Shown in pieces: positions 53,734 through 61,629 of a stretch of DNA of 64,000 bases. Every line of letters starts with the position of its first letter. Positions within the stretch are counted from its first letter, which is position 1. The DNA lies in assembly GCF_020012125.1 (NCBI RefSeq), contig NZ_JAIFAG010000001.1:3038001-3102000 (forward strand). Direction: 5' to 3'. Below the pieces are notes generated by a model. That model was not told the origin of the DNA. It did no database searches and saw only the letters and a program-made list of their open reading frames with translations. The DNA comes from Hymenobacter psoromatis. Lineage in GTDB: Bacteria > Bacteroidota > Bacteroidia > Cytophagales > Hymenobacteraceae. The translations under genes and the position numbers were made by a program.

Positions 53734-54567
53734 ATGGCTTCCCCCACCGACACGCTACGCGCCAAAACCAACACCGAGCTCCAGTTTTTTGTGGACAACC
53801 CCGGCTTTTACCACGCCGACCTGGTAGAAGCGGCCCAGCGCGAGTTGCGTCGCCGGGACGTAGCGCCTGCTGCTGCCTTGCCGCCGCCCGCCCCCTACTC
53901 CCCCGCCGAGGCCGAACCCGCGCCCACGCCCGCCACCCGGCGATGGCCGCTGCTGGCGGGGCTGCTGGTGCTGGGCGCGGCGGGCACGGGCTGGCTCTGG
54001 CACACCCGCACGCCGGTAACTACCCCCGCCAACCGGCCCGGCCAGCTCTCACCCGACTCGCTGCGGCTCGAAAGCGTGCGTGCCCACCCCCTACCCAGCT
54101 TCGACACCGATGCCATTGTGGCGGCGCAGCTAGTCCGCGTGCCGACCTCAGAAAAGCAGGAGGCGCAGGCCCTACGGCAGTTTCGGGAGCTGGGCCGCCG
54201 CTTTTGGTCGGCCGAAACCCAGACCGAGTTTCTGACCAACCAAGCCCACGCCGGGCAGGTGAGCCCCATGTTTGCGGAGCAGGCACTGCTGGTGCGCGAA
54301 AACTGGCGGGCCTGGAACAAGGCTGTCGTGTACAGCTACCGCTTCGGGCCTACTATGCAGGGGCAGTTCGAGCGCATGGCCCAGGCGGCCAGCAGCCAGC
54401 AGCACATCCTGGCCAATATGCCGGGCCTGCTGCCCGGACGCAAGTTTTTGACCGACAAGGAGATGCTGGCCCGCGACGCCGAAGTGCAGGACTGGCTGGC
54501 GGGCCTGCGCAAGACCTCGCCCGTCACGGGCCGGCCCTACCGCGTCACGGTGCTGCACTTTCAGTAG
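53734..54567 (+). CDS. Membrane-anchored protein sharing an N-terminal motif with the rhomboid gene
   Basis: The 277-residue product begins MASPTDTLRAKTNTELQFFV and has a short N-terminal module (TELQFFVDNPGFYHADLVEA, AQRELRRRDV), a Pro/Glu-rich linker and a single hydrophobic segment (WPLLAGLLVLGAAGTGWLW). The C-terminal half is soluble and helical (EAQALRQFRELGRRFWSAET, AGQVSPMFAEQALLVRENWR). The N-terminal module resembles the first 45 residues of the next product, a rhomboid protease. No known family for the rest. A palindrome-free, 83-bp gap with short repeats separates the two genes. Confidence 0.7.
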   Translation: MASPTDTLRAKTNTELQFFVDNPGFYHADLVEAAQRELRRRDVAPAAALPPPAPYSPAEAEPAPTPATRRWPLLAGLLVLGAAGTGWLWHTRTPVTTPANRPGQLSPDSLRLESVRAHPLPSFDTDAIVAAQLVRVPTSEKQEAQALRQFRELGRRFWSAETQTEFLTNQAHAGQVSPMFAEQALLVRENWRAWNKAVVYSYRFGPTMQGQFERMAQAASSQQHILANMPGLLPGRKFLTDKEMLARDAEVQDWLAGLRKTSPVTGRPYRVTVLHFQ

Positions 54568-54650
54568 GAAGTTTCTGGTTTTTTGAGTCCCTGGTCCCTA
54601 GTTCCTAGTTATCTGTTATTCCCAACTAGAAATCAGGAACCCCTTGTAGC

Positions 54651-55514
54651 ATGGACCTTTCGACCCCCGAGGCGGCCGCCGCGCACTTTGCCCAGCGCCC
54701 CGATGCCGAGCTGCTGTACCTGGCCCGCTACGCCCGCCGCTACCCGCCCGCCGTGGGGGCGGCCGCCGTGGTCGAGCTGCGCCGCCGCGGCCTGCTGCCC
54801 GAGGTGGCCCCGCCCCTACCCCCCCCGCCCGCCGCCACCGAGCCCGAACCCGCCGAAGCGGCCGAAGCGGCCGAAACCTGGGGGCAGGTGCTGCGGCCGG
54901 CGCTGCGGAGCCTGTTTTGGCCCACGCGCCAGTATTGGGCCGTACCACTGCTCATCGACCTCAACGTGCTGGTGTGGCTGGCCATGACGCTGAGCGGTGT
55001 ATCGGCCAGCGCGCCCACCGGACACGAGCTGGCCCGCTGGGGCTCCAACGTGTCGGGCCTGACGTGGCCGCACCAGCCCTGGCGGCTGGTTACCAGCTTA
55101 TTCGTGCACGGCGGCCTCACGCATCTGCTGCTCAACATGGCCAGCTTGTGGCTGCTGGGCGTGCTGCTCGAAGCGCGCACCGGCGGCGGGCGGCTGCTGG
55201 CCGTGTACCTGGCCAGCGGCGTGGCGGGTTCGGTGGCCACGCTCTGGTACCACAGCGGCGGCATCAACTCGACGGGGGCGAGCGGGGCTATTTTTGGGCT
55301 CTACGGCCTGTTATTGGCGCTGCTGCTCGGCAAGAAGCTGGTGCTGGACAAGTGGGACCGCCGTGGCCTGCTGGGCCTGGTTTTATACCTGGTGCTTAGT
55401 AATTTAATCTCGGGGCTCAGCGGCAATATTGATAACGTGGCCCACTTCGGCGGCCTGCTCATGGGCTTGCTACTGGCTATTCCTCTGCAAGTTGGAATGG
55501 AGAAGGGAGAATAA
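54651..55514 (+). CDS. Rhomboid family intramembrane serine protease
   Basis: The 287-residue protein starts with the same kind of N-terminal module as the previous gene (DAELLYLARYARRYPPAVGA, VVELRRRGLL) and a Pro/Glu linker. The rhomboid core follows: HQPWRLVTSLFVHGGLTHLLLN, then TGASGAIFGLYG with the nucleophilic Ser at about 210, and NIDNVAHFGGLLMG with the catalytic His at about 265. Six or more hydrophobic segments are present. Rhomboids cut membrane proteins within the bilayer. The attached module may recruit a partner; that is inference. Confidence 0.92.
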   Translation: MDLSTPEAAAAHFAQRPDAELLYLARYARRYPPAVGAAAVVELRRRGLLPEVAPPLPPPPAATEPEPAEAAEAAETWGQVLRPALRSLFWPTRQYWAVPLLIDLNVLVWLAMTLSGVSASAPTGHELARWGSNVSGLTWPHQPWRLVTSLFVHGGLTHLLLNMASLWLLGVLLEARTGGGRLLAVYLASGVAGSVATLWYHSGGINSTGASGAIFGLYGLLLALLLGKKLVLDKWDRRGLLGLVLYLVLSNLISGLSGNIDNVAHFGGLLMGLLLAIPLQVGMEKGE

Positions 55515-55612
55515 GCCTTCAGAAACCTACTTGTTATTGCCGCGTCTTTGCCTGGTGTGCAATATGTTCACAAGGACAAACGCTTTTACATAAGTCATCA
55601 ATCAGCCATAAC

Positions 55613-56617
55613 ATGCTTGCTCTTCAACTCGATGCCCCGCACCAGCCCGCCGTGGCGCGCGAAATTCCTACCCCCCAGCCCGCCACCAATGAAGTGCTGG
55701 TGCGGCTGCACGCCGCCGCCCTCAACCACCGCGACGTCTGGATTCAGCAGGGCCAGTACGCGGGCATCAAGCTGCCCTGCACACTGGGGGCCGATGGCAG
55801 CGGCGAAATCGCGGCGCTGGGCGCGGGCGTAACCGGGTGGGCCGTGGGCGCGCCCGTCCTTATTTACCCAGGGGTGGCCTGGGGCAACGAGCAGCGGGCG
55901 CAGGGCCGCGACTTTCGGGTGCTGGGCATGCCCGACCCCGGCACTTTTGCCGAGTACACTACCGTGCCGGCCCACTACGTGCGGCCCCGCCCGGCGCACC
56001 TGAGCTGGGAGCAGGCCGCCGCGCTGCCGCTGGCCGGCCTCACGGCCTACCGGGCCGCTTTCGGGCGGGCGCGGGTGCAGGCCGGCGAACGGGTGCTGGT
56101 AACGGGGGTAGGCGGTGGCGTGGCCTTGCAAGCAGCCCAGTTTTGCGCCGCGCGCGGAGCCGAAGTGTGGGTGACGTCGGGCGATGACGACAAGCTGGCC
56201 CGCGCCCTGGGCCTACCCCTGGGCCTGCGCGGGGGCCTCAATTACAAAGCCGAAAACTGGGGCCGCACCCTCACGCAGCAGGCCGGCGGCGGCTTCGACG
56301 TGATAGTTGACAGCGCGGCCGGCGCAGCCTTCGGCACCCTGCTCGACGTGGCCGCGCCGGGCGGCCGCCTCGTGTTCTACGGGGCCACGCTGGGTAATGT
56401 GCCGCAGCTGCCCGCCGCCAAAGTCTTCTGGAAGCAGCTCAGCATCCTGGGCTCGTCGATGGGCTCGGAGCAGGATTTTGACGATATGCTGGCGCTGGTA
56501 AACGAGCACCAGCTAGTGCCGGTGGTGGATAAAGTATTCCCGCTGGCCGAGGGCGAAGCTGCCCTGCGCTACCTCGAAGCCGGCCGGCAGCTCGGCAAAG
56601 TGGTGCTGACGTGCTAA
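55613..56617 (+). CDS. NADPH:quinone reductase-like medium-chain dehydrogenase
   Basis: The 334-residue product has the medium-chain dehydrogenase layout: N-terminal GroES-like domain (EVLVRLHAAALNHRDVWIQQ, PCTLGADGSGEIAALGAG), then LSWEQAAALPLAGLTAYRA and the Rossmann domain with VLVTGVGGGVALQAAQFCAA. It lacks the structural-zinc cysteines of alcohol dehydrogenases, so it is of the zinc-free quinone-reductase group. It reduces a quinone or enone with NADPH. A GGGGGTAGG octamer encodes the GVGG of the nucleotide loop. A terminator follows directly. Confidence 0.88.
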   Translation: MLALQLDAPHQPAVAREIPTPQPATNEVLVRLHAAALNHRDVWIQQGQYAGIKLPCTLGADGSGEIAALGAGVTGWAVGAPVLIYPGVAWGNEQRAQGRDFRVLGMPDPGTFAEYTTVPAHYVRPRPAHLSWEQAAALPLAGLTAYRAAFGRARVQAGERVLVTGVGGGVALQAAQFCAARGAEVWVTSGDDDKLARALGLPLGLRGGLNYKAENWGRTLTQQAGGGFDVIVDSAAGAAFGTLLDVAAPGGRLVFYGATLGNVPQLPAAKVFWKQLSILGSSMGSEQDFDDMLALVNEHQLVPVVDKVFPLAEGEAALRYLEAGRQLGKVVLTC

Positions 56618-56619
56618 AA

Positions 56620-56669
56620 ACGGCTGCCAGCCGCCAGTCCTATGCTGGTGGCCGGCAGCCGTTGTTTTG
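56620..56669 (+). terminator. Intrinsic terminator of the quinone reductase gene
   Basis: ACGGCTGCC-AGCCGCCAG is mirrored by CTGGTGGCC-GGCAGCCGT, giving a long stem with a 7-base loop, followed by TGTTTTG. It starts 3 bp after the stop codon. Confidence 0.85.
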
Positions 56670-56692
56670 AAAAGAATCGGGCAAAAAGCGAC

Positions 56693-57000
56693 TTATTCTC
56701 CAGCACTCAGTAGCCTTATTACGTGGTCAACTTTGCCAGCTATCTTTTGTACTTCGTCTTGCAGCGAACCCATCCGGCCTCCCGTGCTCACTTGATTGGT
56801 GAGCATCATTACCTGTTTTCCTTTATTTCTATCACTCCGCGCAGCACGTAGCTGATGCTGTCGCTGTGCTACGAGGCTGTATTAACCAGTTGCTTCAACT
56901 GGGTAGTATGGCGATTGAGCAGCGCGGTATGCTGGTCCAAAATGGCCATGCCCTCCGATAGCAAGGGTTCGAGCTGGTCGAGAAGTTGGTCGACGTTCAT
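56693..57000 (-). pseudogene. Frameshifted small coiled-coil gene
   Basis: From an ATG at 56998-57000 the minus strand encodes MNVDQLLDQLEPLLSEGMAI, then LDQHTALLNRHTTQLKQLVN, and hits a stop at 56869-56871 after 43 residues. In another frame the sequence continues LVAQRQHQLRA, then VMMLTNQVSTGGRMGSLQDE, VQKIAGKVDHVIRLLSAGE and a stop at 56693. The two halves read as one charged helical protein of about 100 residues broken by a single frameshift near 56870-56890. The total length (308) is not a multiple of three, in line with one indel. No family recognised. Whether it is decay or a real frameshift site is open. Confidence 0.65.
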
Positions 57001-57062
57001 AGCACAAAATAATCAGAAGAAATAAGGTGCGGTGGCCAAGCGCAGATATATGCCTTGGGACA

Positions 57063-57755
57063 TTACTTCTTGCGGTATTCGCTGTTCAAATACGCCAATA
57101 CGGCCGCCGTCACGTCCAGGCTTTTTTCGCCGTAGGCCACGCCGCCGCTGGGTGCCGAAATAAGTATCAGCTTGTAGCCGTGGGTCTTACCATAGGCTTC
57201 TACTTTCTTGTTTACGCTTTCGAGCACCGTCTGCGTCAGCTTGCCTTCGGCTTCCTGGGCCTGCTGCTGGATTTTCTGCTGCTCCACGGCCCCTTGCTGC
57301 TGCTGCTGCTGGAGCTTCTGCTCGGCGGCGGCGCGCTGCTCGGCGGTGAGGGTAGGGGCCGATTTCTGGTATGCCTCCACGGCCGTGCGGAAGCTGCTGA
57401 CCAGAGCCGCGTTTTGCTTTTCCCAGCCTTTGGCCTTGGCCTCAAATGAATGGCGCGCGTCCTTCATGCCCTGGTAGCCATCGAGCAGCTTTGCCGACTC
57501 GATGTACACGATGGCTCCGGCCGCCGGGGCCGGGCCGGCGGGCGCGGCAACTACGGCCGGCGCGGGTATTTCGGGTGCGGCAGCAGGGGTAGCGGCCGGC
57601 ACGATAGCCGTGTCGGCAGGGGGAGCCTCCGCGGTAGCGGCTACCGGGGCCGCGGCCGGCGCAGCAACCGGGCGCTGATTGAAATGCAGAAAATACAGTA
57701 TCGCCACCGCTACGAGCAGCACGGCATTAAAAGCTAGTTGAGCAGGATTTTTCAT
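57063..57755 (-). CDS. OmpH/Skp-like outer membrane chaperone family protein
   Basis: I choose the ATG at 57753-57755 (MKNPAQLAFNAVLLVAVAILYFL), giving a signal anchor. A long Ala/Pro linker (PVAAPAAAPVAATAEAPPAD) leads to the OmpH domain: IVYIESAKLLDGYQGMKDAR, coiled coil KAKGWEKQNAALVSSFRTAV and AEQKLQQQQQQGAVEQQKIQ, and a final beta segment GYKLILISAPSGGVAYGEKS. Skp/OmpH holds unfolded outer-membrane proteins in the periplasm. The Pro/Ala linker is longer than in Skp. A candidate -7 box (TACTTTTG at 57761-57768) lies 5 bp before the ATG. Confidence 0.87.
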   Translation of the reverse strand: MKNPAQLAFNAVLLVAVAILYFLHFNQRPVAAPAAAPVAATAEAPPADTAIVPAATPAAAPEIPAPAVVAAPAGPAPAAGAIVYIESAKLLDGYQGMKDARHSFEAKAKGWEKQNAALVSSFRTAVEAYQKSAPTLTAEQRAAAEQKLQQQQQQGAVEQQKIQQQAQEAEGKLTQTVLESVNKKVEAYGKTHGYKLILISAPSGGVAYGEKSLDVTAAVLAYLNSEYRKK

Positions 57756-57760
57756 GGTAG

Positions 57761-57768
57761 CAAAAGTA
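57761..57768 (-). promoter_or_regulatory. Candidate -7 box abutting the OmpH-like start codon
   Basis: The minus strand reads TACTTTTG, fitting TAnnTTTG, 5 bp before the ATG. If used, the mRNA is almost leaderless, as suspected for the GT51 gene. Confidence 0.35.
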
Positions 57769-57772
57769 GTGC

Positions 57773-57843
57773 GCAGTAAACAGGGAGCAGTGAACACTGT
57801 CGTTCCATAAGCAGTCGAAACGACAGTATTCCTTGTTCACTGC
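57773..57843. repeat. Imperfect palindrome between OmpH-like and M14 genes
   Basis: GCAGTGAACACTGTCGTT-like left arm and AACGACAGTATTCC with TTGTTCACTGC on the right form an interrupted inverted repeat of about 25 bp. The right end overlaps the M14 stop codon. Weaker than the other palindromes in the window. Confidence 0.6.
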
Positions 57844-58793
57844 ATGGGTACCGCCAGGTGCAGCAGGGCGTCGCCCTGGTTCACGACGGGCATGTAGTTG
57901 AGCCCGATAACGTAGCCGCTGAGGGTAGCTTCCAGGCGCACGGCCTGCTCGCCGTAGGGGTCGGCGATGGAACCGTAAATCTGGCCTTTTTCTACGTAGT
58001 CGCCCAGCGCCACGTGCGCCCGAAACAGGCCGGCGTAGCGGGCGCGCAGCCAACGGTGGCGCTGGCATACCACGTTGGGCCGGGCGGGGGTAGGGCCCGC
58101 GGGGCCCATGCCCAGGTGGTGCAGCACGCGCAGCGTGCCCGCGATGGCCTCCCCAATACCCGGCTCGTCGAAGCGCAGGCTCTCACCGGTTTCATACACG
58201 ATAATGGGCTTACCCAGGGCGTGGGCCGTAGCACGCAGCGAGCCGGTGCGCAGCCGCGCGTGCAGCGTGAAAGGGGCCGCGAAGGCGGCGGCCAGCGCAT
58301 CAATGGCCGGCTCCTCGCCCAACAGGCAACGCAGCTGCGGGTAGTTGGCCCGCGCCCGGCCGCCGGTGTGAAAATCCAGGCCGTAGTCTACGAGCGGCAT
58401 AATCTCGCGCATGAAGCGGTGCGCTACCCGGCTGGCCAGCGAGCCGCGCGGGTGCCCCGGAAACGAGCGATTCACGTCCTTGCCATCAGGTACTTCGCGG
58501 CTGAAATTAAGAAAGCCGTAAATATTGAGAATCGGAATGGCGATAACGGTGCCCCGCGTGGGCCGCAGCAAATCGCGCCGGATGAGCCGCCGAATGGTTT
58601 CGATGCCGTTTACCTCGTCGCCGTGCATGCCAGCCATCAGCAGCAGTACCGGGCCGGGCTCGGCAGCGCGGATAATGTGCACCGGCACGTCGATGACCGT
58701 GCCCGAGGGTAGGCGCGAGATAACCAGGCGCGTGAGCACCCGCTCGCCGGGCTGAATGTGCAGGCCATTTATCGTCAGCGTGTTGTCAGGCAT
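57837..58793 (-). CDS. M14-type succinylglutamate desuccinylase/aspartoacylase family protein
   Basis: The 318-residue product has the M14 zinc site AGMHGDEVNGIE (His at about 57, Glu at about 60) and a later DFHTGG segment with the third ligand. Other family segments are VIAIPILNIYGFLNFSREVP, DGKDVNRSFPGHPRGSLASR and VYETGESLRFDEPGIGE. The end has a beta-domain as in AstE/AspA-type enzymes (GDYVEKGQIYGSIADPYG). They remove an acyl group or C-terminal residue from amino acids or peptides. It lies 98 bp downstream of rimK on the same strand, which suggests a substrate tied to glutamate tails. Confidence 0.9.
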   Translation of the reverse strand: MPDNTLTINGLHIQPGERVLTRLVISRLPSGTVIDVPVHIIRAAEPGPVLLLMAGMHGDEVNGIETIRRLIRRDLLRPTRGTVIAIPILNIYGFLNFSREVPDGKDVNRSFPGHPRGSLASRVAHRFMREIMPLVDYGLDFHTGGRARANYPQLRCLLGEEPAIDALAAAFAAPFTLHARLRTGSLRATAHALGKPIIVYETGESLRFDEPGIGEAIAGTLRVLHHLGMGPAGPTPARPNVVCQRHRWLRARYAGLFRAHVALGDYVEKGQIYGSIADPYGEQAVRLEATLSGYVIGLNYMPVVNQGDALLHLAVPMQ

Positions 58794-58831
58794 TATTCAG
58801 AAAAAAACCCGCTAAGGTGACTTTGAATACG

Positions 58832-58865
58832 TTTGTCCTTGCGAGCACAGCGCGGTAAGGACAAA
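58832..58865. repeat. Short stem-loop with the TTGCGAGC..CAGCGCGG core
   Basis: TTTGTCCTT and AAGGACAAA form a 9-bp stem. The loop GCGAGCACAGCGCGGT is close to the core of the palindromes at 11897 and 51190. It lies between rimK and the M14 gene and looks like a shortened or decayed family member. Confidence 0.6.
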
Positions 58866-58890
58866 TGCCTCTAACCAAGGGGCAAAATCA

Positions 58891-59826
58891 CTACTCCGCC
58901 GGGTCGGGAGCCGCTTTTTTACGTTTGGGCTTGGCTTTGCCGCCACGCTTGCGCAGGGTGAGGGCGGCCGTGTAGTCGATGATGCGGCCGGCAATATCGA
59001 GGCCGGTGGCTTTCTCGATACCTTCGAGGCCGGGCGAGGAGTTGACTTCGAGCACCAGCGGGCCGCGCTTGCTTTGCAGCATATCCACGCCGGCCACGCC
59101 CAGGCCCAGGGCTTTGGTGGCCAGCAGGGCGGCAGCTTTTTCGGCGCGGCTCAGCTTCACGAGCGTGCCGGTGCCGCCGCGGTGCAGATTAGAGCGAAAC
59201 TCGCCCTCCTGGCCCTGCCGGCGCATGGCTCCCACCACTTCGCCATCCACCACGAAGGCGCGCACGTCGGCACCTTTAGCTTCCCCAATGAACTCCTGCA
59301 CCAGAATACGAGCCTTGAGGTTGTGAAACGCCTCGATGACGGACTGCGCGGCCTTGGCGCTTTCGGCCAGCACTACGCCCAGGCCCTGCGTGCCTTCCAA
59401 GAGCTTGATAATCACGGGCGCACCACCTACGTGCTCGATAAGGGCGGGCACCTCGTCGGTATCGTTGGTGAAGGCCGTTTTGGGCATCCCTACCCCCGCC
59501 CGGCTCAAGATTTGCATCGAGCGCAGCTTGTCGCGCGAGCGCACGATGGACTGACTATCCACGGCCGTGCGCACCTTCATCATCTCAAATTGCCGCACCA
59601 CGGCCGTACCGTAGAACGTGACCGAGGCTCCGATGCGCGGAATAATGGCGTCGGGCCGCTCCAGCAGCTGGCCCCGGTAGAGCACGCTGGGCTGGCCTTT
59701 TTCGAGCACCAGGTTACAGCGCAGGTGGTCGAGCACCCGCACTTCGTGGCCGCGCGCGGTGGCTGCCTCCACCAGCCGCCTGGTGGAATAAGAATTGGGC
59801 TCGCGCGAGAGAATTGCCAGTTTCAT
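58891..59826 (-). CDS. rimK: RimK-family ATP-grasp ligase
   Basis: I choose the ATG at 59824-59826 ([20 protein letters not shown]). The family pattern is complete: [98 protein letters not shown] and [18 protein letters not shown], which hold the ATP-grasp metal and ADP sites. RimK adds glutamates to the C-terminus of ribosomal protein S6. The last 25 residues are Lys-rich ([15 protein letters not shown]). It lies downstream of a RimB-like protease gene by 128 bp and upstream of an M14-type gene. Confidence 0.94.
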   Translation of the reverse strand: MKLAILSREPNSYSTRRLVEAATARGHEVRVLDHLRCNLVLEKGQPSVLYRGQLLERPDAIIPRIGASVTFYGTAVVRQFEMMKVRTAVDSQSIVRSRDKLRSMQILSRAGVGMPKTAFTNDTDEVPALIEHVGGAPVIIKLLEGTQGLGVVLAESAKAAQSVIEAFHNLKARILVQEFIGEAKGADVRAFVVDGEVVGAMRRQGQEGEFRSNLHRGGTGTLVKLSRAEKAAALLATKALGLGVAGVDMLQSKRGPLVLEVNSSPGLEGIEKATGLDIAGRIIDYTAALTLRKRGGKAKPKRKKAAPDPAE

Positions 59827-59953
59827 AAGAGTAGCTAAGCCGCGCTCCGGGCCGCGCGGCAGTGGCAAGGTTAGGTCTTAAAGCTCCACCATAAGCCAAC
59901 CTAAGCCGGCTCGAATAGTAGTTTTTGACTTGAATTTCGGTGCCAAACTACGG

Positions 59954-60460
59954 CTAAACTGCCCCACCGGGTGCGGACGCGGCGCGCGGATTGGGCGCAG
60001 CGGCCCGGCGCTCAGCCTGATAGGCCACGTGGCGACGCGCCACATCTACCACGAAGCGGCCCTGCCGCAGCAACGCCCGGCCCAGCAGCACGGGATGGCG
60101 CAGGTCGGAGCGGTTGGCGAGCGAAAACTCGGTAGTAAAATCCTGCCCGTAGAGGCGCGCCACGGTGCGGATAACGTAGCGCAACTGCACCTCGCCGTTG
60201 GAGGAGCGGATGGCGCGCTGCGCGAACTCACTGAAGGCCAGCGGCCGGCCGTCGGTGGCGGGGTGCTCGGGGTCGAGCAGGCGCACGTGCAGCACGGGCC
60301 GGCCGGTGGCGGGGTCGGGGGCAAGGTGCAGGTCGGCGCAGTGAATGGCGCTGGTATAGGCCCCGGTATCTACTTTGGCCTCTACCCCGGCCAGACCCAG
60401 CGCGGGCAAGTCCAGCAGCTCGCGGCGGCCCAGCACCCGCTGGGCAGAAGGTTTTTTCAA
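59954..60460 (-). CDS. RimB-like retropepsin-type protease (ATP-dependent zinc protease family)
   Basis: The start is TTG at 60458-60460; no in-frame ATG is nearby, and the sequence is protein-like from there (KKPSAQRVLGRRELLDL). The retropepsin-type motif is seen as KVDTGAYTSAIH (Asp at about 31), followed by EVQLRYVIRTVARLYG, and SLANRSDLRHPVLLGRALL. This matches Pfam Zn_protease (PF05618), which includes the RimB protein of Pseudomonas rim clusters. There RimB is reported to act with RimK on S6. The gene is 128 bp upstream of rimK. About 168 residues. Confidence 0.85.
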   Translation of the reverse strand: MKKPSAQRVLGRRELLDLPALGLAGVEAKVDTGAYTSAIHCADLHLAPDPATGRPVLHVRLLDPEHPATDGRPLAFSEFAQRAIRSSNGEVQLRYVIRTVARLYGQDFTTEFSLANRSDLRHPVLLGRALLRQGRFVVDVARRHVAYQAERRAAAPNPRAASAPGGAV

Positions 60461-60609
60461 ACTACGTGAAATTTTAACTTAAAAATCGAAAATGCTTTTC
60501 CTGGGAAGAAAGATACGCGGGCCGCCCCTGACCGCCCCTACCCCCATGACCTATCGCAGAGCCGCCGCGCCCGGCTAGGCCCCGCTAAAAGTCGTTTTTA
60601 ATTTTTAAT

Positions 60610-60909
60610 TCAATGGCTTTCAGTCAGCAGGCGCTCATATTCGCGCTGGGTGCGCTCGCCGCAGTTGAGGCGGCTATAAGCAGCAAAGCCTTGCAGCGCC
60701 AACCCAAAACCCCAAAACAGACTGGTCCAGATGGGCCAGGGTAGCTCGTGGCGGCTGTGGCTCTCGGGCAGCAGCGCCCACAGCAGCCACAGCCCGGCAT
60801 TGACGAGAACGAAGACGAGCGCGTGGCTCTGAAACTTCACGCGGGCGCGGGCAACCTGCCACAGGCGCTGCTCGCGGATACTGGCGGGGGTAGGGCTGGT
60901 CGGCTGCAT
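60610..60909 (-). CDS. 2TM domain protein
   Basis: The 99-residue product has a soluble N-terminus (IREQRLWQVARARVKFQSH), two membrane segments (ALVFVLVNAGLWLLWALLPE, WPIWTSLFWGFGLALQGFAA) and a short charged end (ERTQREYERLL). This fits the 2TM domain family (PF13239). In other Bacteroidota it is often next to or fused to LytTR or histidine kinase genes, but here it stands alone. A candidate -7 box (TACTTTTG at 60941-60948) lies 31 bp upstream. Confidence 0.8.
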   Translation of the reverse strand: MQPTSPTPASIREQRLWQVARARVKFQSHALVFVLVNAGLWLLWALLPESHSRHELPWPIWTSLFWGFGLALQGFAAYSRLNCGERTQREYERLLTESH

Positions 60910-61069
60910 GGCTTGGGGCGTTTAAGGGGTGGAGGATGCTCAAAAGTATTTGTTGCCCTACCCCCTCGCAACTGGCCGCTGCCGAACCGTCGCCCTACCC
61001 CCCCGAAGCTACCCAAACGCCACCCGAAGCGTTGCGTACAAGCTGGCCCTACCCCCCGCGTTTCACCTC

Positions 61070-61531
61070 ATGCTTCTTTCCCCCACCCCCCGCCTGCGCG
61101 CTGAGCAAGGCGATATTACCAAGATGGCGGCCACGGCCATCGTCAACGCCGCCAACTCGTCTTTGCTCGGCGGCGGGGGCGTCGATGGCGCTATTCACCG
61201 CGCCGGTGGGCCGGCCATTTTGGAGGAATGCCGAAAAATCCGGGCCCGGCAGGGCGGCTGCAAAACTGGCGAGGCCGTCATCACCACCGGTGGGCGGCTG
61301 CCGGCGCAGTATGTTATTCACACCGTAGGGCCAGTCTGGAACGGCGGCCAGAAAGGTGAGCCGGAACTACTGGCCAATTGCTACCGCAATAGCCTGCGCC
61401 TGGCGCTGGAAAACCACCTTGACTCCGTGGCCTTCCCCGGCATTAGCACTGGTATCTACGGCTACCCCAGAAAAGACGCGGTGGCTATCGCCGTGCGCGA
61501 GATACGGCAGTGGCTGGCGGCGCACGAGTAG
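61070..61531 (+). pseudogene. Macro-domain protein (O-acetyl-ADP-ribose deacetylase type) with an early in-frame stop
   Basis: I choose the ATG at 61070 ([20 protein letters not shown]). The macro domain is clear: [58 protein letters not shown], and the ADP-ribose loop [12 protein letters not shown]. The frame stops at a TAG (61529-61531), but after it the same frame goes on as PREVVLVAFDQENKLLYEQE for 22 codons to a second TAG at 61598-61600. This part matches the last strand and helix of the macro fold, so the TAG cuts a real domain. A single C-to-T change (CAG to TAG) would explain it. Without the last strand the protein may not fold. Confidence 0.8.
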
Positions 61532-61629
61532 CCGCGCGAGGTAGTGCTGGTGGCGTTCGACCAGGAAAATAAGCTTCTCTATGAGCAGGAAATCGGGTAG
61601 TGGCGCGAAGCTTTCGCATCGCGCTGCTT

